In this document: positions 40,678 through 51,223 of the stretch, piece by piece | Layout of the letters: every line of letters starts with the position of its first letter | Position numbering within the stretch: the first letter of the stretch is position 1 | Assembly: GCA_944358445.1 (NCBI GenBank) | Contig: CALVRC010000005.1 | Coordinates: 21,691 to 85,690, forward strand | Reading direction: 5' to 3' | Source of the DNA: an uncultured Bacilli bacterium | GTDB lineage: Bacteria; Bacillota_I; Bacilli_A; RF39; UBA660 | Length of the DNA: 64,000 nt | Notes under the pieces: model-generated | Seen by the model: the letters and a program-made list of their open reading frames with translations, nothing else | Told to the model about the DNA's origin: nothing | Databases searched by the model: none | Made by a program: the position numbers and the translations under genes

Positions 40678-42153
40678 ATGAAAAACATATTTACTATAGA
40701 AAAATTAATGGTTTTTATGCAAGAAATTTTAAAAAAAATGCATAATAGCGAACAGGTTTTTTATTCTAATGAATATTTAAGTATTTTGAATATTGCAAAG
40801 TTTTTGTTTAAATATGAAAGAAATGTTTTTAAAGATTCATCTAATGAAATACCTTCTATTACTTTTGATATTAATAATTATGAATATTTGTTTTTTATAA
40901 TGGATGTAGCTGAATATATAAAAAAACGTGGGAAATTTTTATTAAATGGAATTATTGTTAATATCAATACTAAAAACGAAGAAATATCTCAATCATTAAA
41001 GATAGTCAATTTACTTAGAAACGCATTAGCACATGGAGATTATGAAATTGATGTTGAAAAACAAATAATTGTGATAAATTCTAGTTCTGATGGTAAATAT
41101 CCTTCATTTTTAAAGGTAGATATTCCTTTATATATTTTAGATGATTCTATATTTAATATTAATATGAAATATTATATAAAAGAAATTGATAAAAACTATT
41201 ATTACGATAATATTTTAAAAACTGATAAATATGCTTTTGATAAATATATTGAAAATATTATTTTTCAAAACGATAAATTAAAAGAAAACATGAATAATGA
41301 AATAATATTAAAATTTAATAAATATTATGAATTTATTAAAAATGGAGATATTTTGAATGCTTTGAAATTACTTTTAGATATTTATGGTGATTTAAAAAAA
41401 GTTGGATCTTTTGATTTTTTTTGGGTACTATTACAAAATGAGATAAATGAGATTCTAAAGTTGATTAAAGTTAATGATGAATGTTATAAAGTTGCAGAAA
41501 AGGTTGCTAATCTTTTAGGTAAAGATTCTAATAGTTCTTTTAATAACTTTTTGGTTTTATATAATTATAGTATGTTAGTTTTTTCTAATGAAAGTATCAA
41601 TGTTGATTATAGATTTGTTGATACAAGTAAAATCTCTTTTGAATTTTTTGATAGTAATAAGGATGAATTTGAAAACTTGAATAAAAAAATTTACAATTTC
41701 AATCAAATTGTTGTTAATAATTTCGAGAAAATTCCTGATGATAAAAAGAGAGATGAATTGATTTTATTAAAGTTTAAAAATTTATTAGATAATATTTTAT
41801 TAAAGTCTAATGTTTTAGAATCTTTAAATAAACGAGTAGTATCTTCTATTAGAAATGGACAATTTCATGGCTATTTTGATTATGATGAAAATAAAATACA
41901 TGTTTTAGATAAGAAAAAAATAGATGAGATTAAATTTGAAGCATTTATTACATTCGAAGATTATTATAATTTATTAAATGATATCTCAGGTGATAAGAAA
42001 TATACTTTAGAAACTTTCTTTAACGTAATAAAAAATTTTATAGATGTTGATGTATATGATGAATTTATGAATATTTATCGGAAATATATTTGTAGTAATT
42101 ATCCTATTGACACGGTTTTAAATGGAGTTTTAACAAATAGAAAAGAAAAATAA
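40678..42153 (+). CDS. Protein with two HEPN-type RNxxxH motifs
   Basis: A 491-residue soluble, mainly helical protein. Two sites carry the HEPN ribonuclease signature R-x4-H: RNALAHGDYEID (Arg114, His119) and RNGQFHGYFDYDE (Arg392, His397). Both are preceded by a hydrophobic helix and followed by a short DxEKQIIVI/DENKIHVLD strand, so the halves look like repeated HEPN units. HEPN domains are common in RNA-cleaving toxins and phage-defence proteins. The middle is unassigned. GGTGATGAT precedes ATG 40678, 21 bp after ligA; no antitoxin-like gene is adjacent. Confidence 0.6.
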   Translation: MKNIFTIEKLMVFMQEILKKMHNSEQVFYSNEYLSILNIAKFLFKYERNVFKDSSNEIPSITFDINNYEYLFFIMDVAEYIKKRGKFLLNGIIVNINTKNEEISQSLKIVNLLRNALAHGDYEIDVEKQIIVINSSSDGKYPSFLKVDIPLYILDDSIFNINMKYYIKEIDKNYYYDNILKTDKYAFDKYIENIIFQNDKLKENMNNEIILKFNKYYEFIKNGDILNALKLLLDIYGDLKKVGSFDFFWVLLQNEINEILKLIKVNDECYKVAEKVANLLGKDSNSSFNNFLVLYNYSMLVFSNESINVDYRFVDTSKISFEFFDSNKDEFENLNKKIYNFNQIVVNNFEKIPDDKKRDELILLKFKNLLDNILLKSNVLESLNKRVVSSIRNGQFHGYFDYDENKIHVLDKKKIDEIKFEAFITFEDYYNLLNDISGDKKYTLETFFNVIKNFIDVDVYDEFMNIYRKYICSNYPIDTVLNGVLTNRKEK

Positions 42154-42203
42154 AATGGTAAAATGTTTTTTAGCAAAACATGATAAGTTGGGTTTAAAAA
42201 TAA

Positions 42204-42235
42204 AGATGTTGGAATAAAGGTTTCAACATTTTTTT
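42204..42235 (+). terminator. Rho-independent terminator before hrcA
   Basis: ATGTTGGAA / TTTCAACAT stem (one G-T pair) with a T run; ends the ligA-HEPN transcript. Confidence 0.75.
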
Positions 42236-42273
42236 GTAATGATTTTTGTTTTTTTGAAAAAATTTGTAGTTTT

Positions 42274-42346
42274 TTAGCAGTCATATATTGACAGTGCTAG
42301 CATACAATGTTATAATGAAGTAGCAATCAGATAAAAAGAGTGCTAA
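42274..42346 (+). promoter_or_regulatory. hrcA promoter with two CIRCE-like operators
   Basis: TTGACA (42288) and TATAAT (42311) with a 17-bp spacer. CIRCE consensus is TTAGCACTC-N9-GAGTGCTAA. Site 1 at 42274-42300, TTAGCAGTC-N9-CAGTGCTAG, spans the -35 box. Site 2 at 42320-42346, GTAGCAATC-N9-GAGTGCTAA, lies just after the -10. Both keep the exact N9 spacing with two or three mismatches. HrcA should bind here and repress its own operon, with release on heat stress. Confidence 0.88.
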
Positions 42347-42359
42347 AAGAGGTGATTAA

Positions 42360-43349
42360 ATGCTATCTGAAAGGCAAGAAGAATTATTAAAATTGATTGT
42401 TGAAAATTATATTAAGACAGCGACACCGGTTAGTTCGAAGGCTTTATGTAAGAAGATGAAGTGTTCGAGTGCAACGGTTAGAAATGAGATGGCAGCTCTT
42501 GAAGGACTTTCTTTAATTCAAAAGACACATATTTCATCTGGTAGAGTTCCAAGTGATAAAGGGTACAGATATTATGTTGATAATATTATGGTACCTAAAG
42601 AACTTAATGGTGAGGATATGTTAAAATTGAAACAGATATTTTCCAATAATGCATTAGTTCTTTCTGATGCGATTACAAAAAGTATGGAAATTGTTTCAGA
42701 ACTTACGCATTACACAGCTATAGTTTTAGGTCATTCTTCTAGTGACAATAAAATTGCGAAGGTTGAGGTAGTGCCGATAGATGATAATAAAATGATTGCT
42801 ATTGTAATTACCGATAAAGGACATGTAGAAAACCGTAATGTAGTTATTGATGGTGATGTTAGTAAAGCGGAAGTTAAACAGACTATTGATATTATTAGTA
42901 AATTAATTGTAGGTGTTCCAATTGATGAAGTAAGTCAGGTTTTAGAGTTTGAGGTTAAACCGATAATTAACCGTTATGTTAAAGAGCATGAGGCTTTATA
43001 CAATGCATTTTATAATGCATTTAGTGATTTTTCGGCTAAGCCGCATATTAGAATGAGTGGAACGAATAATTTATTAATGGAACCTGAATTTGATGATGTT
43101 AGTAAGATTCGAACTTTACTAAATAAGTTTGAGGATAAAGATCTTATCAAGAGTATTAAGACTGATGATGATGAGATTAAGGTTTATATTGGAAGTGAAA
43201 ATTCGATTGATGATGATGTATCAATTATTAAAACGAGTTTTTACAAAGATGGTGAAGAAGGAACGATTGCTTTGATTGGTCCAAAAAGAATGGAATATGG
43301 ACGGGCTGAGGCATTACTTAATTACATTAAGGAGAATATAGGTAGGTGA
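42360..43349 (+). CDS. hrcA: Heat-inducible transcription repressor HrcA
   Basis: An N-terminal winged helix (1-75) carries SERQEELLKLIVENYIKTATPVSSKAL, SSATVRNEMAALE and SSGRVPSDKGYRYYVD, all diagnostic for HrcA. A GAF-like dimerisation region and DVSKIRTLLNKFEDKD/AIIGPKRMEYGRA-type C-terminus follow. It binds CIRCE operators, two of which lie just upstream, giving autoregulation. GAGGTGATTAAATG sets the start. grpE begins 5 bp after the stop. Confidence 0.96.
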   Translation: MLSERQEELLKLIVENYIKTATPVSSKALCKKMKCSSATVRNEMAALEGLSLIQKTHISSGRVPSDKGYRYYVDNIMVPKELNGEDMLKLKQIFSNNALVLSDAITKSMEIVSELTHYTAIVLGHSSSDNKIAKVEVVPIDDNKMIAIVITDKGHVENRNVVIDGDVSKAEVKQTIDIISKLIVGVPIDEVSQVLEFEVKPIINRYVKEHEALYNAFYNAFSDFSAKPHIRMSGTNNLLMEPEFDDVSKIRTLLNKFEDKDLIKSIKTDDDEIKVYIGSENSIDDDVSIIKTSFYKDGEEGTIALIGPKRMEYGRAEALLNYIKENIGR

Positions 43350-43354
43350 TATAG

Positions 43355-43975
43355 GTGGATAAAGAAGAAAAATATGAAAAGCATGAACATCATGATTATG
43401 AAAAGCATTATGATAAACATGAAGATAAACATGAACATCATGATAAACACTGTGACAAGCACAAAGATAAGAAGTGCAAATGCGATAAGCATGATAAGCA
43501 TAAAGAGTGTAAATGTCATGATGATAAGTTAGAAGAAAGTTTAAAGAGAATAAAAGAATTAGAAGAAGAGGTATTAAAAGCAAAAGCTGACAATATTAAT
43601 TATAGAAAAAGAAAAGATGAAGAAGTTAGTAAGATGTTAGAGTTTGCTAATGAAGATTTAGTTAAAGATATTTTACCTTCTATTGATAATTTTGAAAGAG
43701 CAATTAATTTAGATGATGAAAATTTAGATGATGAGCTTTCAAAATTTTTGGCGGGATTTAAGATGATATATTGTCATTTGGTAGAGGTTATGGAAAAGTA
43801 TGATGTTAAGGTTATCGATGACAAAGGAAAAGCATTTGATCCTAAATTTCACCAAGCAGTGCTTACTGAGAAGGTGGAGGGCATGGAACCTGGTATGGTA
43901 GTTGAGGTTATGCAGAAGGGTTATATGCTTAAAGATAAAGTTATTAGACCTGCTATGGTCAAAGTTAGTGAATAA
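43355..43975 (+). CDS. grpE: GrpE nucleotide exchange factor with His/Cys-rich N-terminal extension
   Basis: Residues ~58-206 are a normal GrpE: a long coiled coil (RIKELEEEVLKAKADNINYRKRKDEE), then LVKDILPSIDNFERAI and a beta domain ending VMQKGYMLKDKVIRPAMVKV. It releases ADP from DnaK. The first ~57 residues are exceptional, built of KHEH/DKHE units with 13 His and 5 Cys (Cys33, 41, 43, 52, 54) among Lys and Asp. This looks like a metal-binding tail and is absent from typical GrpE. GTG start after AGGTGAT. Confidence 0.95.
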   Translation: MDKEEKYEKHEHHDYEKHYDKHEDKHEHHDKHCDKHKDKKCKCDKHDKHKECKCHDDKLEESLKRIKELEEEVLKAKADNINYRKRKDEEVSKMLEFANEDLVKDILPSIDNFERAINLDDENLDDELSKFLAGFKMIYCHLVEVMEKYDVKVIDDKGKAFDPKFHQAVLTEKVEGMEPGMVVEVMQKGYMLKDKVIRPAMVKVSE

Positions 43976-43986
43976 GAAAGGAATGA

Positions 43987-45813
<1,827 letters not shown>

Positions 45814-45835
45814 AAGTTCTAGGAGACTAGAACTT
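45814..45835 (+). other. Intercistronic hairpin between dnaK and pepF
   Basis: AAGTTCTAG-GAGA-CTAGAACTT, a 9-bp perfect stem directly after the dnaK stop. It is followed by TCTCTTTATG rather than a clean T run, so partial termination or 3'-end protection of hrcA-grpE-dnaK is likelier than full termination. Confidence 0.65.
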
Positions 45836-45857
45836 TCTCTTTATGAAAGGAAAATTT

Positions 45858-47660
45858 ATGATTATAAAAGATAAAACTAGGGATGAAATAGATGAGAAGT
45901 ATAAGTGGGATTTAAGTAAAATTTATATATCAGAAGATGAATGGCTTAAGGACTATGAATATGTTAAAGCGAATGGTGATAAGTATTTAGAGTTTAAAGG
46001 TAAGCTTAATAATGCGGATACTATTTATGAATATTTGATGTTTGATGAAGAGTTTTCTAAAAAAGCTGATGCAGTTTATATGTATGCGGCTTTGAAGTTC
46101 GATGAGGATACTAGTAATAGTAAATACCAAGAGCTTAAGGGTAAGATTGAGAAGGTACTTACGGATATTGGAGCTAAGAGTTCTTATGTTTTACCAGAGT
46201 TACTTAAGCTTTCTAAAGAAGATTTTGATAGATTTATGAATGAAAAATCTGAACTTAAGATGTATGAATATGAGTTTAGAAATGTACTTCGAATGAAAGA
46301 TCATATTTTATCTGATAAGGAAGAAGAGTTACTTTCTAGTTTAGGTAAGAGTTTAAATAATAGTGAAGATACAGCTAGTTATTTAAGAAATTCTGATATG
46401 AAGTTTGGAATTATTAAAGATAGTGATAATAATGATGTAGAGCTTTCTAATATTAATTTTTCAAAGTATATTATGGATAATAATAGGGAAGTTAGAAAAA
46501 GTGCATTTTATACCCTTTATAAAGAGTATGAGAATTTACAAAATACTTTTGCTTCTAGTTATAGTGGTAAGGTAAATACGGATAATGTGTTGGCTTTAAG
46601 GCGTGGGTTTAAAGATGCCAGAGATGAGGCTTTATTTGATAGTAATATTGATAATAAGGTTTATGATAATTTGATTGATGTTTTACACAAAAACCTTTAT
46701 ATTATGGATGATTATTATGCCTTAAAGAAAGAGGTTATGGGACTTGATGAGATCCATATTTATGATATTTATAGTAGTTTAGTTCCAGAATCTAATAAGA
46801 ATTATACTTTTGAAGAGGCTAAGGATATTGTTATGAATGCGTTATCTATTTTAGGTGATAGTTATATTACTGATTTGAAGGAAGCATTTGATGAAAAGTG
46901 GATAGATGTGATGCCTAGCCATGGTAAAAAAGGTGGCGCTTATTCTTGGGGTAGTTATACTACTAATCCTTATTTGCTTTTGAATTTTAATGGCAAGTTT
47001 GACGATGTTTCAACTTTAGCTCATGAACTTGGTCATTCGATGCATTCATATTATTCTAATAAGAATAATCCTTATGTATATCATCAGTATAAGATATTTG
47101 TAGCAGAAGTGGCTTCACAGGTGAATGAGTTAATATTAGCTAGGTATTTGATTAATCATACGGATGATAAGAATGAGAAGTTATCTATAATAGACAGTTT
47201 AATGGAACTATTTAAGGGTTCAATTGTTCGTCAAACAATGTTTGCGGAGTTTGAATATTTAATTCATAAAAAGGAACAAGAAGGAACTGTTTTGACTAGT
47301 GAGTTTTTATCTAATGAATATTATAAATTATATGAAAAATATTCTGGTCATAATATGACTAGCGATAAAGAGATTAGATATGAATGGGAAAAAATTCCAC
47401 ATTTCTATTACAACTTTTATGTGTATCAATATGCGACAGGGTTAGCTGCGGCAAGTTATATTGCGGAAAATATTATGAATGGTGATAAGGAGGCTTTGAA
47501 TAATTATTTGAAGTTCTTAACACTTGGCGGTAGTATGGATTCGATAGATGAACTTAAGGTGGCTGGTGTTGACATGAATAACCCTAAAGTTATACAATCA
47601 GCAATGGATACATTTAAAGGTTTAATAGAGGAGTTTAAAAATATTTACCGAAGTAGGTGA
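45858..47660 (+). CDS. pepF: Oligoendopeptidase F (M3 metallopeptidase)
   Basis: Cytoplasmic zinc peptidase that cuts peptides of about 7-17 residues. The M3 motif HELGH (389-393) followed by SMHSYYS and the downstream [11 protein letters not shown] glutamate site are intact. The N-terminal helical lobe ([15 protein letters not shown]) is typical of PepF. ATG 45858 follows AAAGG at 45846-45850 and matches the usual N-terminus. It sits between dnaK and dnaJ, an unusual place, and its TGA overlaps the dnaJ ribosome binding site. Confidence 0.94.
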   Translation: MIIKDKTRDEIDEKYKWDLSKIYISEDEWLKDYEYVKANGDKYLEFKGKLNNADTIYEYLMFDEEFSKKADAVYMYAALKFDEDTSNSKYQELKGKIEKVLTDIGAKSSYVLPELLKLSKEDFDRFMNEKSELKMYEYEFRNVLRMKDHILSDKEEELLSSLGKSLNNSEDTASYLRNSDMKFGIIKDSDNNDVELSNINFSKYIMDNNREVRKSAFYTLYKEYENLQNTFASSYSGKVNTDNVLALRRGFKDARDEALFDSNIDNKVYDNLIDVLHKNLYIMDDYYALKKEVMGLDEIHIYDIYSSLVPESNKNYTFEEAKDIVMNALSILGDSYITDLKEAFDEKWIDVMPSHGKKGGAYSWGSYTTNPYLLLNFNGKFDDVSTLAHELGHSMHSYYSNKNNPYVYHQYKIFVAEVASQVNELILARYLINHTDDKNEKLSIIDSLMELFKGSIVRQTMFAEFEYLIHKKEQEGTVLTSEFLSNEYYKLYEKYSGHNMTSDKEIRYEWEKIPHFYYNFYVYQYATGLAAASYIAENIMNGDKEALNNYLKFLTLGGSMDSIDELKVAGVDMNNPKVIQSAMDTFKGLIEEFKNIYRSR

Positions 47661-47665
47661 TAAGT

Positions 47666-48799
47666 ATGAATAAAAGAGATTATTATGAGGTACTCGGCGT
47701 TTCCAAAGATGCGAGTGAGGCTGAAATTAAAAGTGCTTTTAGAAAGTTAGCTAAGAAATACCATCCAGATGTTTCTAAGGAACCTGATGCGGCAGAGAAG
47801 TTTAAAGAGGCACAGGAAGCATATGCGGTTTTATCTGATGAGACTAAACGTAGACAGTATGATCAATTTGGTCATGCTGCGTTTAGTGGAGGTGCTGGTG
47901 GATCTGGTGCAGGATATGGAGGATTTTCTGGATTTGATTTTGGAGATATAGATTTAGGCGATATTTTTGATGGTATGTTTGGTGGCGGTTTTTCTTCTGG
48001 TTTTGGTTCATTTGGTGGTAGAAGAGGTTCTACTAGAAAACAAAAAGGACCAGACAGAGTTATTCAAATTGATTTGGATTTTGAAGAGGCGGCTTTCGGA
48101 TGTAAGAAAACAATTAATTTAACTTTAAATGAGAAGTGTGATGACTGTAACGGAGAGGGCGGACATGGTTCTAAAACTTGTGATAAGTGTCATGGCTCTG
48201 GTACAATTACTGGTCAGCAACAAACTTTATTTGGTTCATTTATGACAAGAACGACATGTGATAAATGTGGTGGAAGAGGAACTATATTTGAAGATACTTG
48301 TAAGACTTGCCGTGGAACAGGTAAAGTTAAGAAGAATAAAGATATTGAGGTTACTATTCCAGCTGGTGTAGATACTGGAAATCAACTTAGAATTTCTGGT
48401 AAAGGTGAAGCTGGAGTTAATGGTGGACCTAATGGAGATATTTATTTAGAGTTTTATGTTAGAAAACATCCTATATTTGAAAGAGATGACAATGATATTT
48501 ATTTAGATATGCCTATTACTATTACTGATGCGGTACTTGGAGCGAAGATTGAGGTTCCGACTTTATATGGTACTGTTAAGGTTAGTGTACCTGCTGGATC
48601 TTTAAGTGGAGATAAGCTTCGTATTAAAGGTAAAGGTATAGCTGATGTGAATAATGGCCGAAAAGGTGATATGTATATTGTTTTAAATGTTATTACTCCT
48701 AAGAAGCTCTCTCGTGATCAGAAGAAGTTATTTGAAAGTTTAGCTAAAACCGATTTAGATGATTCTAGAGAATTTGATAGAATTAAGAAATATTTATAA
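47666..48799 (+). CDS. dnaJ: Chaperone protein DnaJ (Hsp40)
   Basis: J domain (1-66) with the HPD tripeptide in [10 protein letters not shown], a Gly/Phe-rich linker (about 75-115), four CxxCxGxG zinc units ([32 protein letters not shown]) and the C-terminal substrate-binding domains. Stimulates DnaK. ATG 47666 follows AGGTGATAAGT. A terminator closes the operon. Confidence 0.97.
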   Translation: MNKRDYYEVLGVSKDASEAEIKSAFRKLAKKYHPDVSKEPDAAEKFKEAQEAYAVLSDETKRRQYDQFGHAAFSGGAGGSGAGYGGFSGFDFGDIDLGDIFDGMFGGGFSSGFGSFGGRRGSTRKQKGPDRVIQIDLDFEEAAFGCKKTINLTLNEKCDDCNGEGGHGSKTCDKCHGSGTITGQQQTLFGSFMTRTTCDKCGGRGTIFEDTCKTCRGTGKVKKNKDIEVTIPAGVDTGNQLRISGKGEAGVNGGPNGDIYLEFYVRKHPIFERDDNDIYLDMPITITDAVLGAKIEVPTLYGTVKVSVPAGSLSGDKLRIKGKGIADVNNGRKGDMYIVLNVITPKKLSRDQKKLFESLAKTDLDDSREFDRIKKYL

Positions 48800-48824
48800 G
48801 TGGCTTTTATAGTCACTTTTTTAA
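48798..48824 (+). terminator. Terminator of the hrcA operon
   Basis: AAGTGGCT / AGTCACTT stem (one G-T pair) with TTTAT loop and T tail. Confidence 0.82.
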
Positions 48825-48925
48825 ATTAAATAATTTTTTCATTGGACAAAAGTTACGTTTACGAAAAAAATGTTTAATGGAAATATACATTAAATAATAA
48901 GTTATAGTTATTTAATACTTAAAAC

Positions 48926-48991
48926 TCGACTTTTTAAAAAATATTTTTCGACTTTTTTAAAGTAAGAGCTCGACTATTTTAAAGTCATATC
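48926..48991 (+). repeat. Three 22-bp direct repeats upstream of the ORF6N pair
   Basis: TCGACT begins at 48926, 48948 and 48970, exactly 22 bp apart (two helical turns). Each copy continues as an A/T stretch of the form TTTTTTAAA, and copies 2 and 3 share TTTTAAAGT. The remainder of 48825-49111 holds no other feature. Confidence 0.65.
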
Positions 48992-49111
48992 TTTTTTGAG
49001 GTTTTAATTTGAAATTGTAAATTTAAATAATCAGATTTTTTCTGGTTGTTTTTTGTGTTTGAAAAAAAGGAAATTAGTTAAAAATATTGTATGTTATATA
49101 TAGGTGATGAT

Positions 49112-49981
49112 ATGAATAATACTATGGTTAAAGATGAAGTAAATATAGAAAATTTAATTTATGAAGTAAGAGGTAAACAGGTGGTGTTAGATAGTGATTT
49201 AGCTATGCTTTATCATACTGAAACAAAAAGAATAAATGAAGCGGTTAATAGAAATAAAGCAAAATTTCCAGAAAGATTTTGCTTTAGAATTACAGAAAGT
49301 GAGTATAATTTTTTGAAGTCGCAATTTGCGACTTCAAAGGGTGGTTCTAGAAAAGGGCATACAGTATTTACAGAACAAGGTGTGGCTATGCTTGCTACTA
49401 TATTAAAAACTGATGTAGCTACAAAAGTAAGCATTGCTATTATGGATGCATTCGTAGCTATGAGAAAATATATCTCTTCTAATTTACTTGAGCAAAAATA
49501 TATAAATAATATGGTGTTTGAGCATGATTCTCAAATTAAACTATTACAAAGTACATTTAATAAATTAGAAGAAAAGAAAAAGGTTAATGAAATATATTTT
49601 GATGGACAAATTTATGATGCATATTCAAAAATACAAGAAATATTTAAAGAGGCTAAAAAAGAGATAATTATAATAGATGGTTATGCAGATAATACGATTT
49701 TAGATATAATTAAAAGATTAAAAGTTAATGTAACTATTATAACTAAACCAAATAATTTACTTACAAAGCAAGATGTTTTGAAATATAATAAACAATATCA
49801 TAATTTAAAGGTTATTTATGATAATTCCTTTCATGATAGATATTTTATAATTGATGGTAATATTGTTTATCACTGCGGGGCAAGTATAAATAGAATAGGT
49901 TATAAAACATTTTCTATTACTTTAATTGGTGATGAATATATGTGTAAATTATTATCAAGTAGAGTGAATAAAATAATATAA
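49112..49981 (+). CDS. ORF6N-domain protein with phospholipase-D-like C-terminus (copy 1)
   Basis: Residues ~10-105 form an ORF6N domain, a phage-type DNA-binding module (IENLIYEVRGKQVVLDSDLAMLY, RFCFRITESEY, VFTEQGVAMLATIL). Residues ~160-285 form a PLD-like domain (IIIIDGYADNTILDII, NVTIITKPNN, SFHDRYFIIDGNIVYHCGASIN) in which HDR stands for the usual HxK, so hydrolysis is doubtful. This combination is found in phage- and mobile-element-linked proteins. ATG 49112 follows TAGGTGATGA. A 416-bp stretch is identical to copy 2 downstream. Confidence 0.8.
   Translation: MNNTMVKDEVNIENLIYEVRGKQVVLDSDLAMLYHTETKRINEAVNRNKAKFPERFCFRITESEYNFLKSQFATSKGGSRKGHTVFTEQGVAMLATILKTDVATKVSIAIMDAFVAMRKYISSNLLEQKYINNMVFEHDSQIKLLQSTFNKLEEKKKVNEIYFDGQIYDAYSKIQEIFKEAKKEIIIIDGYADNTILDIIKRLKVNVTIITKPNNLLTKQDVLKYNKQYHNLKVIYDNSFHDRYFIIDGNIVYHCGASINRIGYKTFSITLIGDEYMCKLLSSRVNKII
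49518..49933 (+). repeat. 416-bp direct repeat, copy A
   Basis: Compared by eye line by line, 49518-49933 and 50619-51034 are identical (offset 1101). Similarity falls off sharply on both sides. It encodes the linker and most of the PLD-like domain of the two ORF6N proteins. Confidence 0.93.
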
Positions 49982-50087
49982 TAAAGCTAAAAATAAGTTA
50001 CATGTTTATACTTTTTCTTTAATTTTTAAGAGTGATAATAATTAATGAGGTGTTATAGTTTTCAATAATTAAAATATAATGTATTTT

Positions 50088-50192
50088 ATGTTAGAAAGGA
50101 TATTTATAATTTTGTGGGTAATTAAAGTTAAAATGATAGATGAAAACGTTGTTAGTTTACTTTATGATAAAGATATACTAAAGGAGGTTTAG
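50088..50192 (+). CDS. Possible 34-residue small protein before ORF6N copy 2
   Basis: An open frame MLERIFIILWVIKVK...KEV ending two bases before the start of ORF6N copy 2, so its last codons contain that gene's AAGGAGG. A hydrophobic start followed by a charged tail is visible. No good ribosome binding site precedes it, and it may be a leader peptide or chance. Confidence 0.25.
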   Translation: MLERIFIILWVIKVKMIDENVVSLLYDKDILKEV

Positions 50193-50194
50193 TT

Positions 50195-51082
50195 ATGAAT
50201 GAGGTAATTAATAAGGATTATATTAATATAGAAAATTTAATTTATGAAGTTCGTGGGGTACAGGTGATGTTAGATAGCGATTTAGCTAAATTTTATGGGT
50301 GCGTTAATGGAACAAAAACTATTAATCAGGCTGTAAAAAGAAATGTTGATAAATTTCCTGATGATTTTTATTTTCAATTAACTAAAAATGAGTTTTTTAA
50401 CTTGAAGTCTCAATTTGGGACTTCAAGTTGGAATGATTATGGTGGAATAAGAAAATTACCTTATGTTTTTACTGAACAAGGTGTGGCTATGCTTGCTACT
50501 ATTATTAAAACAAAAGTTGCGACTGAAATGAGTATTACTATTATGCGAGCTTTTGTGGCTATGAGAAAATATATATCATCTAATTTGATAGAACAAAAAT
50601 ATATAAATAATATGGTGCTTGAGCATGATTCTCAAATTAAACTATTACAAAGTACATTTAATAAATTAGAAGAAAAGAAAAAGGTTAATGAAATATATTT
50701 TGATGGACAAATTTATGATGCATATTCAAAAATACAAGAAATATTTAAAGAGGCTAAAAAAGAGATAATTATAATAGATGGTTATGCAGATAATACGATT
50801 TTAGATATAATTAAAAGATTAAAAGTTAATGTAACTATTATAACTAAACCAAATAATTTACTTACAAAGCAAGATGTTTTGAAATATAATAAACAATATC
50901 ATAATTTAAAGGTTATTTATGATAATTCCTTTCATGATAGATATTTTATAATTGATGGTAATATTGTTTATCACTGCGGGGCAAGTATAAATAGAATAGG
51001 TTATAAAACATTTTCTATTACTTTAATTGGTGATAGTGAGGTATGTATGTTATTATTAAATAAGGTAAATAAAATAATATAA
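50195..51082 (+). CDS. ORF6N-domain protein with phospholipase-D-like C-terminus (copy 2)
   Basis: Same architecture as copy 1. The ORF6N part (about 8-115) is clearly different (LAKFYGCVNGTKTINQAV, DDFYFQLTKNEF, SSWNDYGGIRKLPYVFTEQG) and the C-terminal half is identical. The two should therefore recognise different DNA or partners through one common C-terminal module. GGAGG at 50183-50187 precedes the ATG. Frame and stop are intact. Confidence 0.8.
   Translation: MNEVINKDYINIENLIYEVRGVQVMLDSDLAKFYGCVNGTKTINQAVKRNVDKFPDDFYFQLTKNEFFNLKSQFGTSSWNDYGGIRKLPYVFTEQGVAMLATIIKTKVATEMSITIMRAFVAMRKYISSNLIEQKYINNMVLEHDSQIKLLQSTFNKLEEKKKVNEIYFDGQIYDAYSKIQEIFKEAKKEIIIIDGYADNTILDIIKRLKVNVTIITKPNNLLTKQDVLKYNKQYHNLKVIYDNSFHDRYFIIDGNIVYHCGASINRIGYKTFSITLIGDSEVCMLLLNKVNKII
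50619..51034 (+). repeat. 416-bp direct repeat, copy B
   Basis: Second copy of the identical block at 49518-49933; same strand, same reading frame. Confidence 0.93.
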
Positions 51083-51152
51083 ATATTTTAGACAAATTTG
51101 TGGTTTTGATTTAAAGAATTATGAGTTTACACAAACTTGTAATTTTTTTTGT

Positions 51153-51198
51153 GAAACGTATGTTTCTTATTGACTCTGGTTTTCTTAAATATTATAAT
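51153..51198 (+). promoter_or_regulatory. pflB promoter with nearby inverted repeat
   Basis: TTGACT (51170) and TATAAT (51193) with a 17-bp spacer. GAAACGTATGTTTC at 51153-51166, just upstream, is an inverted repeat preceded by TTGT, so one half reads TTGTGAAA like a Rex operator half-site. The other half does not fit Rex well. Redox control is a guess. Confidence 0.6.
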
Positions 51199-51223
51199 CT
51201 TGTTTGGAAAGTAGGATGATGTT

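Noticed and set aside
43314..43583. Minus-strand frames opposite the GrpE His-rich tail
   Set aside because: Antisense shadow of the CAT/GAT-rich segment; no start signal.
51153..51170. Rex operator at pflB
   Set aside because: Only one half-site (TTGTGAAA) fits; the second half lacks TTCACAA, so no firm call.
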